A DNA stretch of 64,000 nt from Coenobita brevimanus (Eukaryota; Arthropoda; Malacostraca; Decapoda; Coenobitidae). The position numbers and the translations under genes are program-made. How positions within the stretch are numbered: the first letter of the stretch is position 1; the number at the start of each line of letters is the position of its first letter. Location of the stretch: NCBI GenBank assembly GCA_032717465.1, contig CM064697.1, positions 2,853,501-2,917,500 of the forward strand, written 5' to 3'. The notes beneath the pieces were generated by a model. The model ran no database searches, had not been told where the DNA came from, and saw only the letters and a program-made list of their open reading frames with translations. Shown here one piece after another: positions 25,079-36,185 of the stretch.

Positions 25079-25085
<7 letters not shown>
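24655..25085 (-). pseudogene. Decayed LINE reverse-transcriptase fragment
   Basis: The minus strand encodes LKVYLERSKVMM, then FRYLGSAVTKDG and EDDLKERMQEGKKVAG (25082 down to about 24880). These match the KSK-M and F-YLG-V-T-DG region at the end of the LINE polymerase domain. After a frameshift, DRSTNEGIHEECSVEVDVE (about 24660-24730) fits the DR-RNE-IR--CGV segment that follows in intact elements. The 5' side is cut by the (CA)n array at 25081. Stops and frameshifts make it inactive. It belongs to the same broad element type as the relics at 13704 and 37500. Confidence 0.75.

Positions 25086-25143
<58 letters not shown>
25081..25143. repeat. (AC)31 microsatellite
   Basis: Perfect array, passing into ACGC units at the start of the following tRNA-like unit. 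Confidence 0.95.
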
Positions 25144-25148
<5 letters not shown>

Positions 25149-25156
25149 GCACGCAC

Positions 25157-25400
25157 GCGCTTAGTGGTAACGCTTTCGCCAAGCATCTGTTAAGTTGGGG
25201 GTTCTCGCCTTGTTCGGGATGCGAAAAGTTTCGCAGACGAAGCGGGTGGGTACTGTCCCCCTGGAGCACGGGGATGGGTCTGTGCGTGTGTAAAGGTCAA
25301 GGCTTTGCCCTTAGATCGGACTATTATGAGCTCTCAGCTCTCTTCCGGAAGCGTAAAAAGCTGATGATCACAACCATCACTTGGTCCTAACAGACTCGGT

Positions 25401-25404
<4 letters not shown>
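25157..25404 (+). mobile_element. tRNA-like SINE candidate, first tandem copy
   Basis: The unit begins GCGCTTAGTGGTAACGC, resembling a tRNA D-arm/A-box. About 40 nt later is GGGTTCTCGCC in the B-box position. About 150 nt of tRNA-unrelated body follows, then TAAAACACAC leading into (CA)n as a 3' tail. A tRNA head, unrelated body and simple tail are the marks of a SINE, but the B-box is poor. No similarity to the family at 15067 is seen. Confidence 0.5.

Positions 25405-25472
<68 letters not shown>
25405..25472. repeat. (CA)n between tandem units
   Basis: Perfect array acting as tail of the first unit and leader of the second. Confidence 0.95.
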
Positions 25473-25473
<1 letters not shown>

Positions 25474-25474
<1 letters not shown>

Positions 25475-25718
25475 CGCGCTTAGTGGTAACGCTTTCGCCA
25501 AGCATCTGTTAAGTTGGGGGTTCTCGCCTTGTTCGGGATGCGAAAAATTTCGCAGACGAAGCGGGTGGGTACTTGCCCCCCTTGAGCACGGGGATGGGTC
25601 TGTGCGTGTGTAAAGGTCAAGGCTTTGCCCTTAGATCGGACTATTATGAGCTCTCAGCTCTCTTCTGGGAGCGTAAAAAGCTGATGATCACAACCATCAC
25701 TTGATCCTAACAGACTGT

Positions 25719-25722
<4 letters not shown>
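25474..25722 (+). mobile_element. tRNA-like SINE candidate, second tandem copy
   Basis: Nearly identical to the copy at 25157-25404, about 97 percent by eye, with a few substitutions and small indels. The whole unit plus CA array has evidently duplicated recently, by unequal crossing over in the CA arrays or replication slippage. Confidence 0.8.

Positions 25723-25799
<77 letters not shown>
25722..25799. repeat. (CA)38 microsatellite
   Basis: Perfect array, 3' tail of the second unit. Confidence 0.95.
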
Positions 25800-26059
25800 T
25801 ACCAAAGTTTTTTATGGGACTCAGTAACTTTCTCTCCACGTCTGCTATTAGCGCCGCACGATCTACAGACACAGGTGCAGTCAGTGGCTATTCACAGACG
25901 GTAATTGACAGGCGGGGTGACGCCTGATATGTGATGGGAACTGAACAGGAGTGGGATGACAGCCGAAATTTAACTTGACCATCGGAATATATAACATGAC
26001 AGCCGGAATAGAGCCTGACCGCTGCGCCGATGTATAAATGTTTTTGGAAGCATTTCTGA

Positions 26060-26064
<5 letters not shown>

Positions 26065-26123
<59 letters not shown>
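26065..26123. repeat. (GT)29 microsatellite
   Basis: Perfect array in otherwise unique DNA (25800-26335). Confidence 0.95.
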
Positions 26124-26125
<2 letters not shown>

Positions 26126-26335
26126 AATACTTAGCCTGTATATTCCTCACTTATTTTGCAGTGTAGTTAAATAATCGAATTTTGAAAGATGTGTTTCTCT
26201 ATCTCTTTTGGGAATATGACTAGACAATGTTTTCTTCATGGTTATTATCCAGTGTTTTTGGCAAAGTATATGTTTTTACACTTTCTGCTTTGATGATATG
26301 ACTAAGCAGTATATTTCTTATTCCTCTTGTTACAG

Positions 26336-26370
26336 AGTGATGGGGGTGACGTGGACAGGTGATGATGAAG
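26336..26370 (+). CDS. Candidate 35-nt internal exon
   Basis: A strong acceptor (TTCTTATTCCTCTTGTTACAG, ending at 26335) is followed by 35 nt and a perfect donor (GAAG then GTAAGT, GT at 26371). Only one of three frames is open. It reads VMGVTWTGDDE with one leading and one trailing base, so the exon would join a phase-2 upstream intron to a phase-1 downstream one. The composition is protein-like, and the nearest repeats are (GT)n 210 bp upstream and (TTA)n 90 bp downstream. I do not recognise the protein, and no neighbouring exon is certain. In a pyrimidine-rich genome some such signals will be chance. If real, the window lies within a plus-strand gene with very long introns. Confidence 0.45.
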
Positions 26371-26459
26371 GTAAGTACTGTACCTTTTCTTTCATGCTTT
26401 ATTTTACATCGTCATATACCTGTATACATGGTTCCCAATGCCATCCCAGTACATCATGC

Positions 26460-26460
<1 letters not shown>

Positions 26461-26505
<45 letters not shown>
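26461..26505. repeat. (TTA)15 microsatellite
   Basis: Perfect trinucleotide array. Confidence 0.9.
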
Positions 26506-26506
<1 letters not shown>

Positions 26507-26639
26507 TACATTTTCTTTCATATCACCACCAATAGGCATCTCGGTCAATCCCTTCTTCTTCTCTTCCACTCGCACCTCTTCTTCACGGGCTTCTGAAACT
26601 GAATAAAATCATCTCGAGATAAAAACAAGACAGACGAAT

Positions 26640-29600
26640 CGGATGGAAGGAATTTTTTCACACCTCTCCCCCACCTTCATCATCTTTATTTTAACTTCCT
26701 TTCCTTTCCCTTCTGTTATCCCGTTTTCCACACAGCCTCATTATCTCTGTTTCGCCCCCTCCTTTAATTTAATCACCCATCATCCTTATCAGCATCCCCT
26801 TCTTTCTCCTGTTATCTTTACCCCCACTTTAAATTTAATCGTTTTATCCTTCCTCAGACTCTCTCTTCTCCCCTTCCCACTTTCCTTCGTCTCTTCCCTC
26901 CCATCTCCCATTTACTGTTCACATATTGTTTAATTTCTCATCTCTCTGCTTCTTTCTTATTCCATTCTCATTATTGTACTCCTATTTCTTCTTAATTTTG
27001 CTGACTGTTATGCCTTCCCTCTTCTCTGCATTCCTCCATTCCATTCTGATTTCCCATTCGTCATTTCCATTTTGTCCCTAGTTTTCCTCTTTCATTTTAC
27101 ACTTGTTCTTTTTTCCTCCCCTTCCTTTTCCTCAGAGTTTCTCCTCATTGCCTCTTCCACTCCTCTGCTCATTTCTTCCCTCCCATTACTACACTCTTCT
27201 CGCCAATTCATTTCCTTCACATTCATTTCCCCATCCCCACTCTCCTGCATTCCTCGTCCTCTTTCCCACTCCATCCCTCTGTGTGCTTCATTTTTTACGC
27301 TTTTTCTTCCTTTCCATTTCTCGTTTATTCTCTCTCATCACTCCCCTTCTTCGCCATACTTCTCCTTCCTCCCCGTCTTCCTTCATTCTTCTTACTCCTC
27401 GCTACCTTGTCCCTTTCCTTGCATTCTCCAATTTACTTTCTTCTTCCTTCTTATTTTGGTCTTTATTTCTTTTTTCCATTCTCTCCTTCCATGCATCCTT
27501 CTCCTCCCCAACCCCCTCATCCCCCACCTCCACCTTCTTCCTATCCCACCCCTCCCCAGGTATTTCCCTCTTTATATGTCATCTTCCTTCCCACCTGCAT
27601 CCTCACTCTGCCCCTTGCCAGTGTTTCTTTATTCTTGTTCTTCTTCTTTTTCACTTAGCACACCTACCTATCCACCCTCCTCCAGTCCTCTTAAGCCCCC
27701 TTTCGTTCCTTAAATATTCTTGCTTTACACTTCTTTCAGGTACTCCCCCGCTTTCCCTCATTTCCTAACTTCGCCTCTTCCTTCCCTTTTGTCCTTAGTT
27801 CCCTTCACGCCTCTTCATTCTCGAACTTCCTCTCTTCACTACCCTAACTTCCTCACTTCCCCTTCACGTCCTAACTCCTCCTAACTCTGACTCCTTCCTC
27901 CACACTCTAACTCTCTCCTCGCTTCCCTTCCCTCCCTGGATTACCCTTTCCTTAAACCTGACTCCCCCAAAGCACCCATCTTAGTCTTTCCCTACCCCCC
28001 CTAACCCCACTCACCTCTACACCATAACACCTTCCTTCCCATAAGCTACACTGTCACCCTTTCCCTCCTCCTCCCCCTCTTCACCCCTCTTCACCCCAAC
28101 CCTCCCTCTCATACGCCAAGCACCGCCAATTATTCCCTCTTCGCTATTTCCCTTACTTCCTACCCATCCTTTATTCCCGTACTCCCCATTCCTCTTTATC
28201 TTCCTCTTCCACTCTCCTGATTCCACCTAATCCTCTCACCACCAGTCCACTTCTGTCTCACCCATCGTCACCGCCCTTAATTCCCCTTCCTTCCCAACGC
28301 TTATCCACCCCCTTCCTCTCTCTCTGTCTCTCTCTCTCTCTGTATATATATATTTGTTAATTAATTTATTTATTTAATTTACATCCTCCCCACCCTCCTC
28401 CACTCTCCATCCTCCACAACTTTCTCTACATCCTCTCCTTTATATTCCCTTCCCCATTTCTCCTCCTTTTTATGCATCCTCCCCCACCTACCTCACACCC
28501 GTAACTTTCTTTTATTCATCCTTCTCAGATATTCCACATCACTCCACCTAGATATCCCTCTCCCTTTGCACTCCTTTCTCTCCTCTCATTTCCCAGCTTC
28601 ACCTCCCTCACTTTCTTGACACTTCTCTCCCTATTTACATCCCCTTCCTTACACCTCGTCTTCTTAGATATTTCTCCCTTTCATTTTCATCTCTCCTTTC
28701 TTCCTCCCCCTCCCCTCATCGTCCTCACTCTTTCACTTCTTTCTTCTTCACTTTCTCGCCTTTACCTCCTCGTCCTTTCACCCTCTCTACCTTGTTACTC
28801 CTTTTCTTCCCTCTCATCTCAATCATCCCTCTCTCTCCCATTCCTCTCCCACTTCCACATACTACTTCCCTACACTTCCCTTCTTCACACTTCCTCGCCC
28901 CAGTCATCCCTTCCGCATGGTACTCCCTTTCCTCCCCGTTCCTCTCCTTCCCCTTTCCTCTCCACCACCTCTCTTCTCTCATCTAAACACTTTCCCATCA
29001 CCAAATACTTCTTCCCCTCTTCTCTGTTCCCACCTCCCTTACCCCTCTGACTCTCTCCCACCTTCCTCCCCTCCATTTTTCTCGCGTTTTTAGCTTCCTC
29101 TTTCTGCTCTTCCCTCCCCTCCCTTACATACTCTACCCAGGAACCCCATCCCCTTCATACATACTATCCTCTCTGCCTCCCTTAGTTCCCATCCTCATGA
29201 CCTACCGTCCCCTTCCCTACACGCTTCTACCCTACACTCCTCCCCCAGAAACTTCCTTCACAAATATTTCTATCCCCTGTTTTCCAGCCCCTTCCTCAGC
29301 CCCATCCCTACGCTCCCTTGCTTGAGATACCTCCCACGCACTCCCCCTCCCTTCCCTCACCCTCCCTTCCCTCACCCTCTCCCCACCGTTTTCCTCCCTT
29401 ACATTTTCTCCTCCCCCCAAAAGAAACTGCTCCCCTCCACTTCCTTCCCTCACCATCCTATCCCGGACATTCACTTTCTTCAGATACGAGATGCATCTTT
29501 CCTCTTCACCCCCTTACACTCCCACCCTCCAAATATCTATCACTCCCTCTCACTCCGCTTCCCCAGATCTCCCTTCGCACCCCTTCCTCTCTCAGCTCTC

Positions 29601-30049
29601 CTTCATCCTCCTTCTTCCTCCCGCCCTCCCCTCCACTCCCCTCTCTTACACCCCTCTTCTCCACTTCCGTCTCACTCCCTAATTCCGTACACTCCCCTCC
29701 CTGACAGTCTATTCTCTCCACACCTCCTCTCATTCTGCCCTCCCCTGTCAAATCCTCCCCGGAAATCCCCTTTCCCTCCACTCCATCCTCACTCCCTCAT
29801 TCTCCTCTCCCCCGACTTAACTCGGCCCTTACTCCCCTCTCCCCGTACTGCCCTCTCTTCTTACTCCCCTTCCCCATACTCCCCTCTCTCTCTACTACCC
29901 TGTCTCCTTACTCCCCTTCCCCCTACTCCCCTTTCCCTCTACCCCCCTTTATCCTACTCCCCTTGCTCCTTACTCTCCTTCCCCCTACTCCCCTCTCCCC
30001 CCTACTCCCCTTCTCTCTACTCCCCCCTCTCCTCACTCCCCCCTTGCAG
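26640..30049. repeat. 3.4-kb polypyrimidine block (plus strand)
   Basis: Almost continuous C/T sequence in degenerate CTTCC, CCCTC and TCCTC motifs. From about 29780 to 30049 it turns into a minisatellite around CTACTCCCCTCTCC. The long serine/proline frames here (up to 336 codons) are translations of it. The block ends abruptly at a CAG at 30049. Confidence 0.85.
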
Positions 30050-30117
30050 AAGATACCGGCTGTGTACGCCCCCCCGGGGACTTCTTATCTCTCCCCCGCA
30101 AGAGGGAACCCCGCCGA
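30050..30117 (+). other. Possible 68-nt exon at end of pyrimidine block
   Basis: A very long pyrimidine tract ends CCCCCCTTGCAG. Non-repetitive GC-rich sequence follows to a donor-like GTGAGA at 30118. All three frames are open; frame 1 reads KIPAVYAPPGTSYLSPARGN. The acceptor is excellent by rule but expected by chance in such DNA, and the donor is only fair. Confidence 0.2.
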
Positions 30118-31185
30118 GTGAGAGAAAAAGAGAGAGTGAGAGAGATGGAGGGAGGGGTGTTCAGAGAGTCATCGTGGGGGAAAAAGGGGAAGATGGTGGG
30201 GGGGGGAGAGAGAGAGAGAGAGAGAACTTCTTCCCCGACGGGTTGAGGAGTCTAAGATTTGTCGCAAAGTTAAGGTATAACATTTTTTGGCCAGACTCCC
30301 AGGAGAGGGTATTTAATGTGGTGTCTTGGTAGGGGAGGCCTCAGTCTGCCTCAGGGCTTGGGAGAGGAGGGGTGTTGACGTGTGCCTTGGGGGAAGAGAT
30401 GGTACCTAACGTCAAGGATGGAACGTTGGAGATGTGATATGCTTTTTGGGACATAGTATATGGTTAAGTAGCTATGAATGTGTGTAGGAAGCTTAGAACC
30501 GTTGTAATGGGCTTAGTATGGTTGTCGCAGTCCTGAAATGATTGTGGGAATTTTGGTCTGGGTGTAAGTGACTTTGCGTGGTTGTGATAGGACTTAAGTG
30601 GCTGCAGAAGACTTCAGATGTTTGTAAAAGTCTTAGAATTGTTGTAAAGGATGTTTGAAGTGTTTTAGTGACCAAGAATGGCTACAGGATTTTATTTTGA
30701 ATAGTTGATTTGTGAAAGGCTACAGTTATTTTTTATGTGATTTAGAGATACGAGTTCTATTAATGAAGTGTAAAATTAAGTAATGTACAAATGTGTATAG
30801 TTCTGTACTGAGTTGCTGAAAAGTTTGACTAACCTCAATCAGTGGATGGGCATTGCACCGTTTAAATTTGCTGATCAAAGGTTATATGTCCACTGGACAA
30901 ATCCGGCTGGATCGATGACTGATAAACATCAGCGAGTAACGAAAATTTTGTTGTACAGCGGTTATCTCATAGTACTCCTGCGGTGAAACTAATTCGTCTT
31001 ATATCCAATCCGCCATACTTACTCGGTATGCACAAACGAAGAAGGGACGAATAAAAAACTTTACTCTCGCTGGCACCAATAACTTTGTGAGCGCTATCCA
31101 CTCATACGCTTATAAATCCACCCATCACTTTTCCCGCCACCTCTTCCAGTCACAACAACAGTCACGGGAGGAGGCTTTGACTTAC
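30118..31185. other. Mostly unique DNA with a weak repeat
   Basis: Purine runs occur at 30118-30230. From 30480 to 30700 a degenerate unit of about 30 bp (GTGGTTGTR-, ACTTARG-) recurs. The remainder shows nothing recognisable. Confidence 0.4.
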
Positions 31186-31210
31186 CTGTCGTCTGATTTG
31201 TCTCTTATTC
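31186..31210 (-). CDS. Candidate 25-nt minus-strand exon
   Basis: On the minus strand, acceptor AATGTTTCTTTTGCTTCATTCAG is followed by 25 nt and a perfect donor, GACAG then GTAAGT (plus-strand 31180-31185). Two frames are open, reading NKRQIRRQ or IRDKSDD; the third has an immediate stop. No flanking exon is identified. The strand is opposite to the candidate exon at 26336, so they would belong to different genes. Chance is a real alternative. Confidence 0.35.
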
Positions 31211-31239
31211 CTGAATGAAGCAAAAGAAACATTGCTGCT

Positions 31240-31800
31240 TCTCATTCTTTAAAATCTCAGTTCCTCCATCTCCCATGTCGATACACTTTTCCACATGAAT
31301 ATCCTCCTACCTTCAACCGTACACAACACAGTCCTTAACTGTCTTTCAAAATTCTTGCGATCTCTTATACTCATGAACTCACGGAATAAATACAATGCTT
31401 CACTCAAGAATGACATCACAGAGGTTTGGTACTCTGAACCAACCCCGCACATTCTTGAACTTCACTCTGTTGCTGACTCTGTACAAGGATCGTATTCACT
31501 TCTTTATGGATTACGGCTGTCATAAATGGGGGTTCTCCACATACAGCATTTCTGAACAAGGTAGAGTCTTTACTTCTGCAACGTCTTTCTCTTTGTCGCA
31601 TTGTTGCATCATTCTTTTGTCTGTCACTACTATTCTGGTCTCTGCTCTTTTCAAATTTCTACCCCATTACGACGGGCATAGAGCACCTCTTTTCACTTTA
31701 ACTCTCTGATGCAAGAGTCAACTATTGTTCTCTTTTCTTTTCTTTTTTTCTTGTATTCCGTCTGCCAACTCTAGAGCTGTGTTTTCAGTCTTTCTCACTT
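31240..31800 (+). pseudogene. Decayed jockey/CR1-like LINE, C-terminal part
   Basis: Plus-strand fragments follow the order of a LINE ORF2 C-terminus. LLTLYKDRIHFFMDYGCHKW matches the usual LLxLYKA-IRP-MEY-SH-WGG. RIVASFFCLSLLF (next frame) matches the RR-VASLSLFYRY segment. SDARVNYCSLF matches SNARVNQYS near the end. Frameshifts separate the pieces, so it is inactive. The comparison is from family knowledge. No element 3' tail was identified. Confidence 0.6.
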
Positions 31801-33234
31801 CTAGTCTTGTAAGTCCAGTGTGCCCAGGCATTTCGAAATGAACGAATGCTGAATTTGACTTTCTTTCACTTCAGTTTTCCTCTCAAAGGCCAGGTTTACA
31901 AGCTCTCAGTGTTGGCTTCTTTATTTGTTACATAAAAACCCTCTGCAAGCTTAATGGATTGTAGGACACTGCGTTTCATATCATTTCCTCCTCCGCGATA
32001 TCACAGTGCCAGTTGCTTACGAATCTTGGTTGGAATTCATGCTTAGCCAAGTGAAATAATGAAAATCCTGCTCAACGAACCTAGTCTGATAATATAGTCC
32101 ACTTGCGCTGTAAGTGAACCTAGTCTTCGTCTCGTTATTTTTATAGAAATATTAAAAAAAAAAAATGCATTTCGAGTTACTTCGCTCGTCGTAAATGAAT
32201 TTCACTGTCAGTGTCAGCCACTGGTAACTTTACATATCAAGTTGATTGAGCCTGGACAAAGTTAACCGCTAAATAAGCACTTGTAACGAGTGGTTAAGTT
32301 TCAAACGATAGATTTTTAACTTGCGGACAGGCTTTAATGATATGTTAGGCAAATAACCACAGGTTAGGTTTTCGAGCAACTCAGTTCAGGCATGAGCTGT
32401 GTAGCTGCCTGAACACGTGGGAAAAAATGTTTTTTAGGGACAGTATTCCCGAGTGCTTAAGGGGCTTTCTAACATCTCTTCCTTAACGACTTATTTTAAC
32501 TAACGCACCTTATAATCTTACATGTCATTTATGTACTTTACTTTGCTACATCAATATTGACAGCATTTAAGAAGATAGTATATTACCGTCCAGATACAGA
32601 AGTAATATGGTAAGAAAGTAGAGATCCAAGGTGGCAAAGATGATTAGTAGTGCCTTCTTAGCGATGTATTATATATATTATTACATCTTGTTATTCTCAT
32701 CTAGGTAATTTATACGTTTCTGTCGGTAGACATCGTTTGTTTCAGTAGAGCACAGGGGGATAAAAAAAAATATATATGTAAAGCAAATCGCTGGAAAAAA
32801 AAAAATAAATAAATAAGCGTACTACGGGAACCACCTGTGCCACTACAGAGTACGACTGAGAGTATGAAAAGGTCGAGAGTGATTATAGTGATGGCAGTGC
32901 AGGCGCGTGGGTCTGTGAGATGTGGCAGGGCGGGGTAGACAACGGTGTGAACATGGCCGGACAGTCAGTGGAGGGGCAGGAAGGGTAGACCGTGTGGGGG
33001 GTTGTGGGATTGAAAGGAGGAGACTGGAAGAATCCCTTCATTACGACACCTTATTTGTTATTCGTGCCACTGCCAGACGATGTTTTTATTCAGATTGAGA
33101 GAGAGCCCTGGTTCGAGAAGTTTCTGTTAAGCTGAATTAAAGCGTCTAGAATGACAAGAATGAAACGCAACAGAGTTGTCACCATACTGAATGGGTTAAG
33201 GTTGCGACACAACTATAGATCCTTAATATTCCGT
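31801..33234. other. Unique AT-rich DNA
   Basis: A loose inverted repeat (AGCCTGGACAAAGTTAA at 32249-32265 against 32316-32334) spans about 86 bp and could be a very degraded foldback. A GC-richer patch lies at 32890-33020. No gene recognised. Confidence 0.4.
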
Positions 33235-33499
33235 CTATCATCCAGTCCTTTATTGTCTGGGAATAGGGTGCATAGTCCCGACATGTAAGACAAGGGTGAA
33301 CGGTCCCTAACTTCTTTGTGGCACTATGTGAGCAGTAAATCCATGTATTCTTTCGGATATAGTCACAGACTGGATCGCCTCTGGTTGGAGCGCCTTAACT
33401 CACTAGACTACCAGCAATCTATCTGGTTATATAATTGCCGCCCAACGCAATAAATGGTTTTCTGGGCTGCAAGAAATCGTGTGACTTAAAACGCAGTGA
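33235..33499 (-). mobile_element. Diverged tRNA-derived SINE, copy 4
   Basis: Same order of blocks as the copy at 15067-15373 at lower identity. CTATCATCCAGTCC lies at the 3' end. GCACTATGTGAGCAGTAAA and GGATATAG (B-box side) lie in the body. CTCACTAGACTACCAGC is at the A-box side. Beyond it is the shared upstream segment TGGTTATATAATTGCCGCCC. It is the oldest copy in the window. Confidence 0.65.
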
Positions 33500-33699
33500 A
33501 CAGTCAGCCAAATGTAGCAATACATTAAATAAGTGGGAACCCCCACCTGCCTCTAACTTTGATTAATATGAGGCGAAAAAGAAAAACCATCATAGGGAGA
33601 GACAATATTTGGGTACACAGATTATCCTGTGGAACACCGGGGTATCCCTAGGCTGTGTGAAAACGTCAAATGGTTCACAAAAAATATTGAGTTTGTGGC

Positions 33700-34035
33700 G
33701 GAAGCCAGCATGGGTTTATAGGAGGACAGAAAAGAGTACCTAAATTGAGATAAGAAAAGGAGCACAGTACCCAATTTAAGAGGGGGAAAGGAAGAGTACC
33801 CAGTTTAGGAGAAGGCCAAAAAATTAGAATACCTGGATTAAGAGGCCAGATAAAGAATAACTGGATTAAGAAGAAACTATAAAAGAGTCATTGGATCAAG
33901 AAGAAAGCCAAAAAAAAAAATGCTACATGAAATAAGAGAAGTCAGAAGAGAGTGTGTCTGGATTAAGAGGGCGCCAGACAAAAGTAAGTGGATTAAGAGA
34001 AGACCAGAAAGTTGTACATAAAATAATATCAGAAT
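33700..34035. repeat. Degenerate minisatellite, about 35-40 bp
   Basis: Units around GGATTAAGAGGAAGCCAGAAAAGAGTACCT recur roughly ten times with many differences. Confidence 0.65.
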
Positions 34036-34144
34036 GCATAGGCTGCCTAAATACCTCGATTTAGAGGAGTCAAGATGCGAATAGATTTGTTTCGTGGTAG
34101 CCAGAATAAAATAGTAAAATGCGTTCACCGAATGGAGTGTTAAT

Positions 34145-34183
<39 letters not shown>
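34145..34183. repeat. (GA)19 microsatellite
   Basis: Perfect array. The region after it to 34830 is unique DNA without a recognised gene. Confidence 0.9.
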
Positions 34184-34184
<1 letters not shown>

Positions 34185-34829
34185 AGGATTAAGATGTAGA
34201 GAAGTAGTGTGTGTGTAAAGGTAGTGTGATGTGTGTGGTAGACTGGAAGAGACGGTGAAAGGCTGGGAGGGCGGGTAGAAGGATGGGAAAGCGGCTAAGT
34301 GGATTAAGTGACAGGTTGAGGGGTTCAGGGTACGGGCGAGGGGGCGACACGAGGCTCAGGCAGGGAAAGAGAAGAGTAGGGATGAGGCAGTGGGATAGGG
34401 GAAAATGTGTAAGTGAAATATATGAAAAGAGTAATTATAGGAAGAGAAATATAAGAAAGTGAATTAAAAGAACATTGCAAAGCGTCATTCCGTCCCCCTG
34501 TTCCTTAGGTTATATAAAGTAAATAAAAAACATCTGATGGAAATGATAGTGTGGATGTATATTCAACGTAATTTTAAGGCTGCAAAATAATCAGCAAAGA
34601 TTTTAGCGCTTTCACCTGTCTCTCGTATGTTAAAACTGGTATACCTTTTCCCTAGATTTCATCGGCCCCATCTTGAGGAATTGCTATTATCTCTACCCGT
34701 ATCCAGTTACTTTATAAAATTAATTGAGTTCCCGCCGTTTTCCCATTTCTCTTCCCCTGGCTCCCTCTCTCCCCTTCCATTACCCTCTCTTGTCGTCTCT
34801 GTTCCCTCGCCCCTCCCACTTGTGTGAAG

Positions 34830-35650
34830 GAGGGGAGGGAGGGAGGGAGGCACGCTGAACTCTCCACTCCTCCCAAGTCCTCGGAATTTCAGCCTCGTCA
34901 AAGTGGGGAGGTCCCTAGCGACCAGCGCTGAGAGTCACATTAAACTATGCAAATCTAAGAGCAGTTCTTCATGCAGGCTGCGTCAGAACACGGCTAAATC
35001 TTCCCGTCGCCTGCTCAGAGCCGCGGTAAGGAGCTTCTGACACCTGGGCGAGACTTGGGAGCTCAAATGTGGCACTGGGGAGGTTGTTGCGAGACTGTGA
35101 CGGTGCCCAAGGAGGTGACGGCGGGGGCGGCAGGTGATATATTGCGTGATTGTGGGTTTTCGTGATGGCGCAGTAGTTTCACAGGTTATTATACATGTTT
35201 ACCCTCAGGATGAATGTTATATTGCCACCTTGCAGCCTCAAGGACCTAAGCCACCAGATCATAGTCGCTCTAGTTATCACCCTTATAATCCAGGGCTACA
35301 GAGCTCAAAATATTCTCTTGGAGACCCGAGGCCCCTGCGTCCCCAGTTCAGTCACAAGTGTCGCGCTGGAGTGACGTCAGATCACGGGCTTGACAGACTT
35401 GCCCAATTTAAATACATTATTTAAAGCAAACACTCGACAAAGTTTGAAGCTGAGGAGGATGAAGTTATGGGTGCAGGGAGGCGAGTTTCATGTGGCCAAA
35501 TTGGATTAAACTCGTCGACGCAGCGGAAGATTGGATCCAAAGTGAAATTAAGAGAGACGGAGTAATGGTGGTAATTCCATTTGCTAACTCTCCCTTTGCT
35601 GGCTCGCCTGCAAAAAAAGTGTGACGCTCTTTAGGAAGTTTTGCTGAAAG
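34830..35650. other. Unique, moderately CpG-containing DNA
   Basis: It contains a perfect POU octamer ATGCAAAT (34947-34954) and a CRE-like TGACGTCA (about 35372-35379). A 96-codon plus-strand frame (35134-35424) has mixed composition but no family resemblance or splice support. It might be regulatory; this is inference from isolated motifs. Confidence 0.25.
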
Positions 35651-35656
35651 GCCGAG

Positions 35657-35658
<2 letters not shown>

Positions 35659-35695
<37 letters not shown>

Positions 35696-35957
35696 TGTGT
35701 GCGCGCTTGTCTGAATTTATGCATGTGTGTTTCTGTGTTTGTGTGTGGAATGAGAAGTTGTTGGTGAGGTGTCTGTTTATGTGCTTGTGTATATGTACGT
35801 GCGTTGGTGTGTGTGTGTGTGTGTGTGTGTAAGACAGACAGAGAAGCATGGGTGAGAGATTTCCGTATGGAGGATGAGATTAAATTATATTAATGTGTGG
35901 GCGAGGCCTAAGTTTTTGCCTGGTTTAATTGTGTGAGGAGGGAAAGTGTGCGTGTGC

Positions 35958-35996
<39 letters not shown>
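35659..35996. repeat. Cluster of (GT)n arrays
   Basis: Arrays at 35659-35693, 35809-35831 and 35962-35996, linked by GT-rich degenerate DNA. Confidence 0.9.
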
Positions 35997-35998
<2 letters not shown>

Positions 35999-36185
35999 AG
36001 TTTTACACATACCTGACGTTTACTCATATATTTATATAGATATATAAGCTACGTAAAAAATATGTACAGGAGAGCCCGAGGGAATAGCGACACCTAACTC
36101 ATCCCCTAAACGTACCGTCAGATGTCCCTTCCGTTCCTCAGTCGACCACAGACCAGTGCATACAGTGTGATAGACGGGCGAATTC

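Noticed and set aside
29322..30332. A 336-codon frame
   Set aside because: Most of it is CTCCC-type low-complexity DNA, and the end runs through unrelated GA-rich sequence. There is no family resemblance.
32249..32334. An 86-bp foldback MITE
   Set aside because: The arms match poorly and need gaps, and no target-site duplication is visible.
35134..35424. A 96-codon plus-strand frame
   Set aside because: Mixed composition but no motif, no splice support and no homology that I recognise. A frame of this length is expected by chance in 64 kb.
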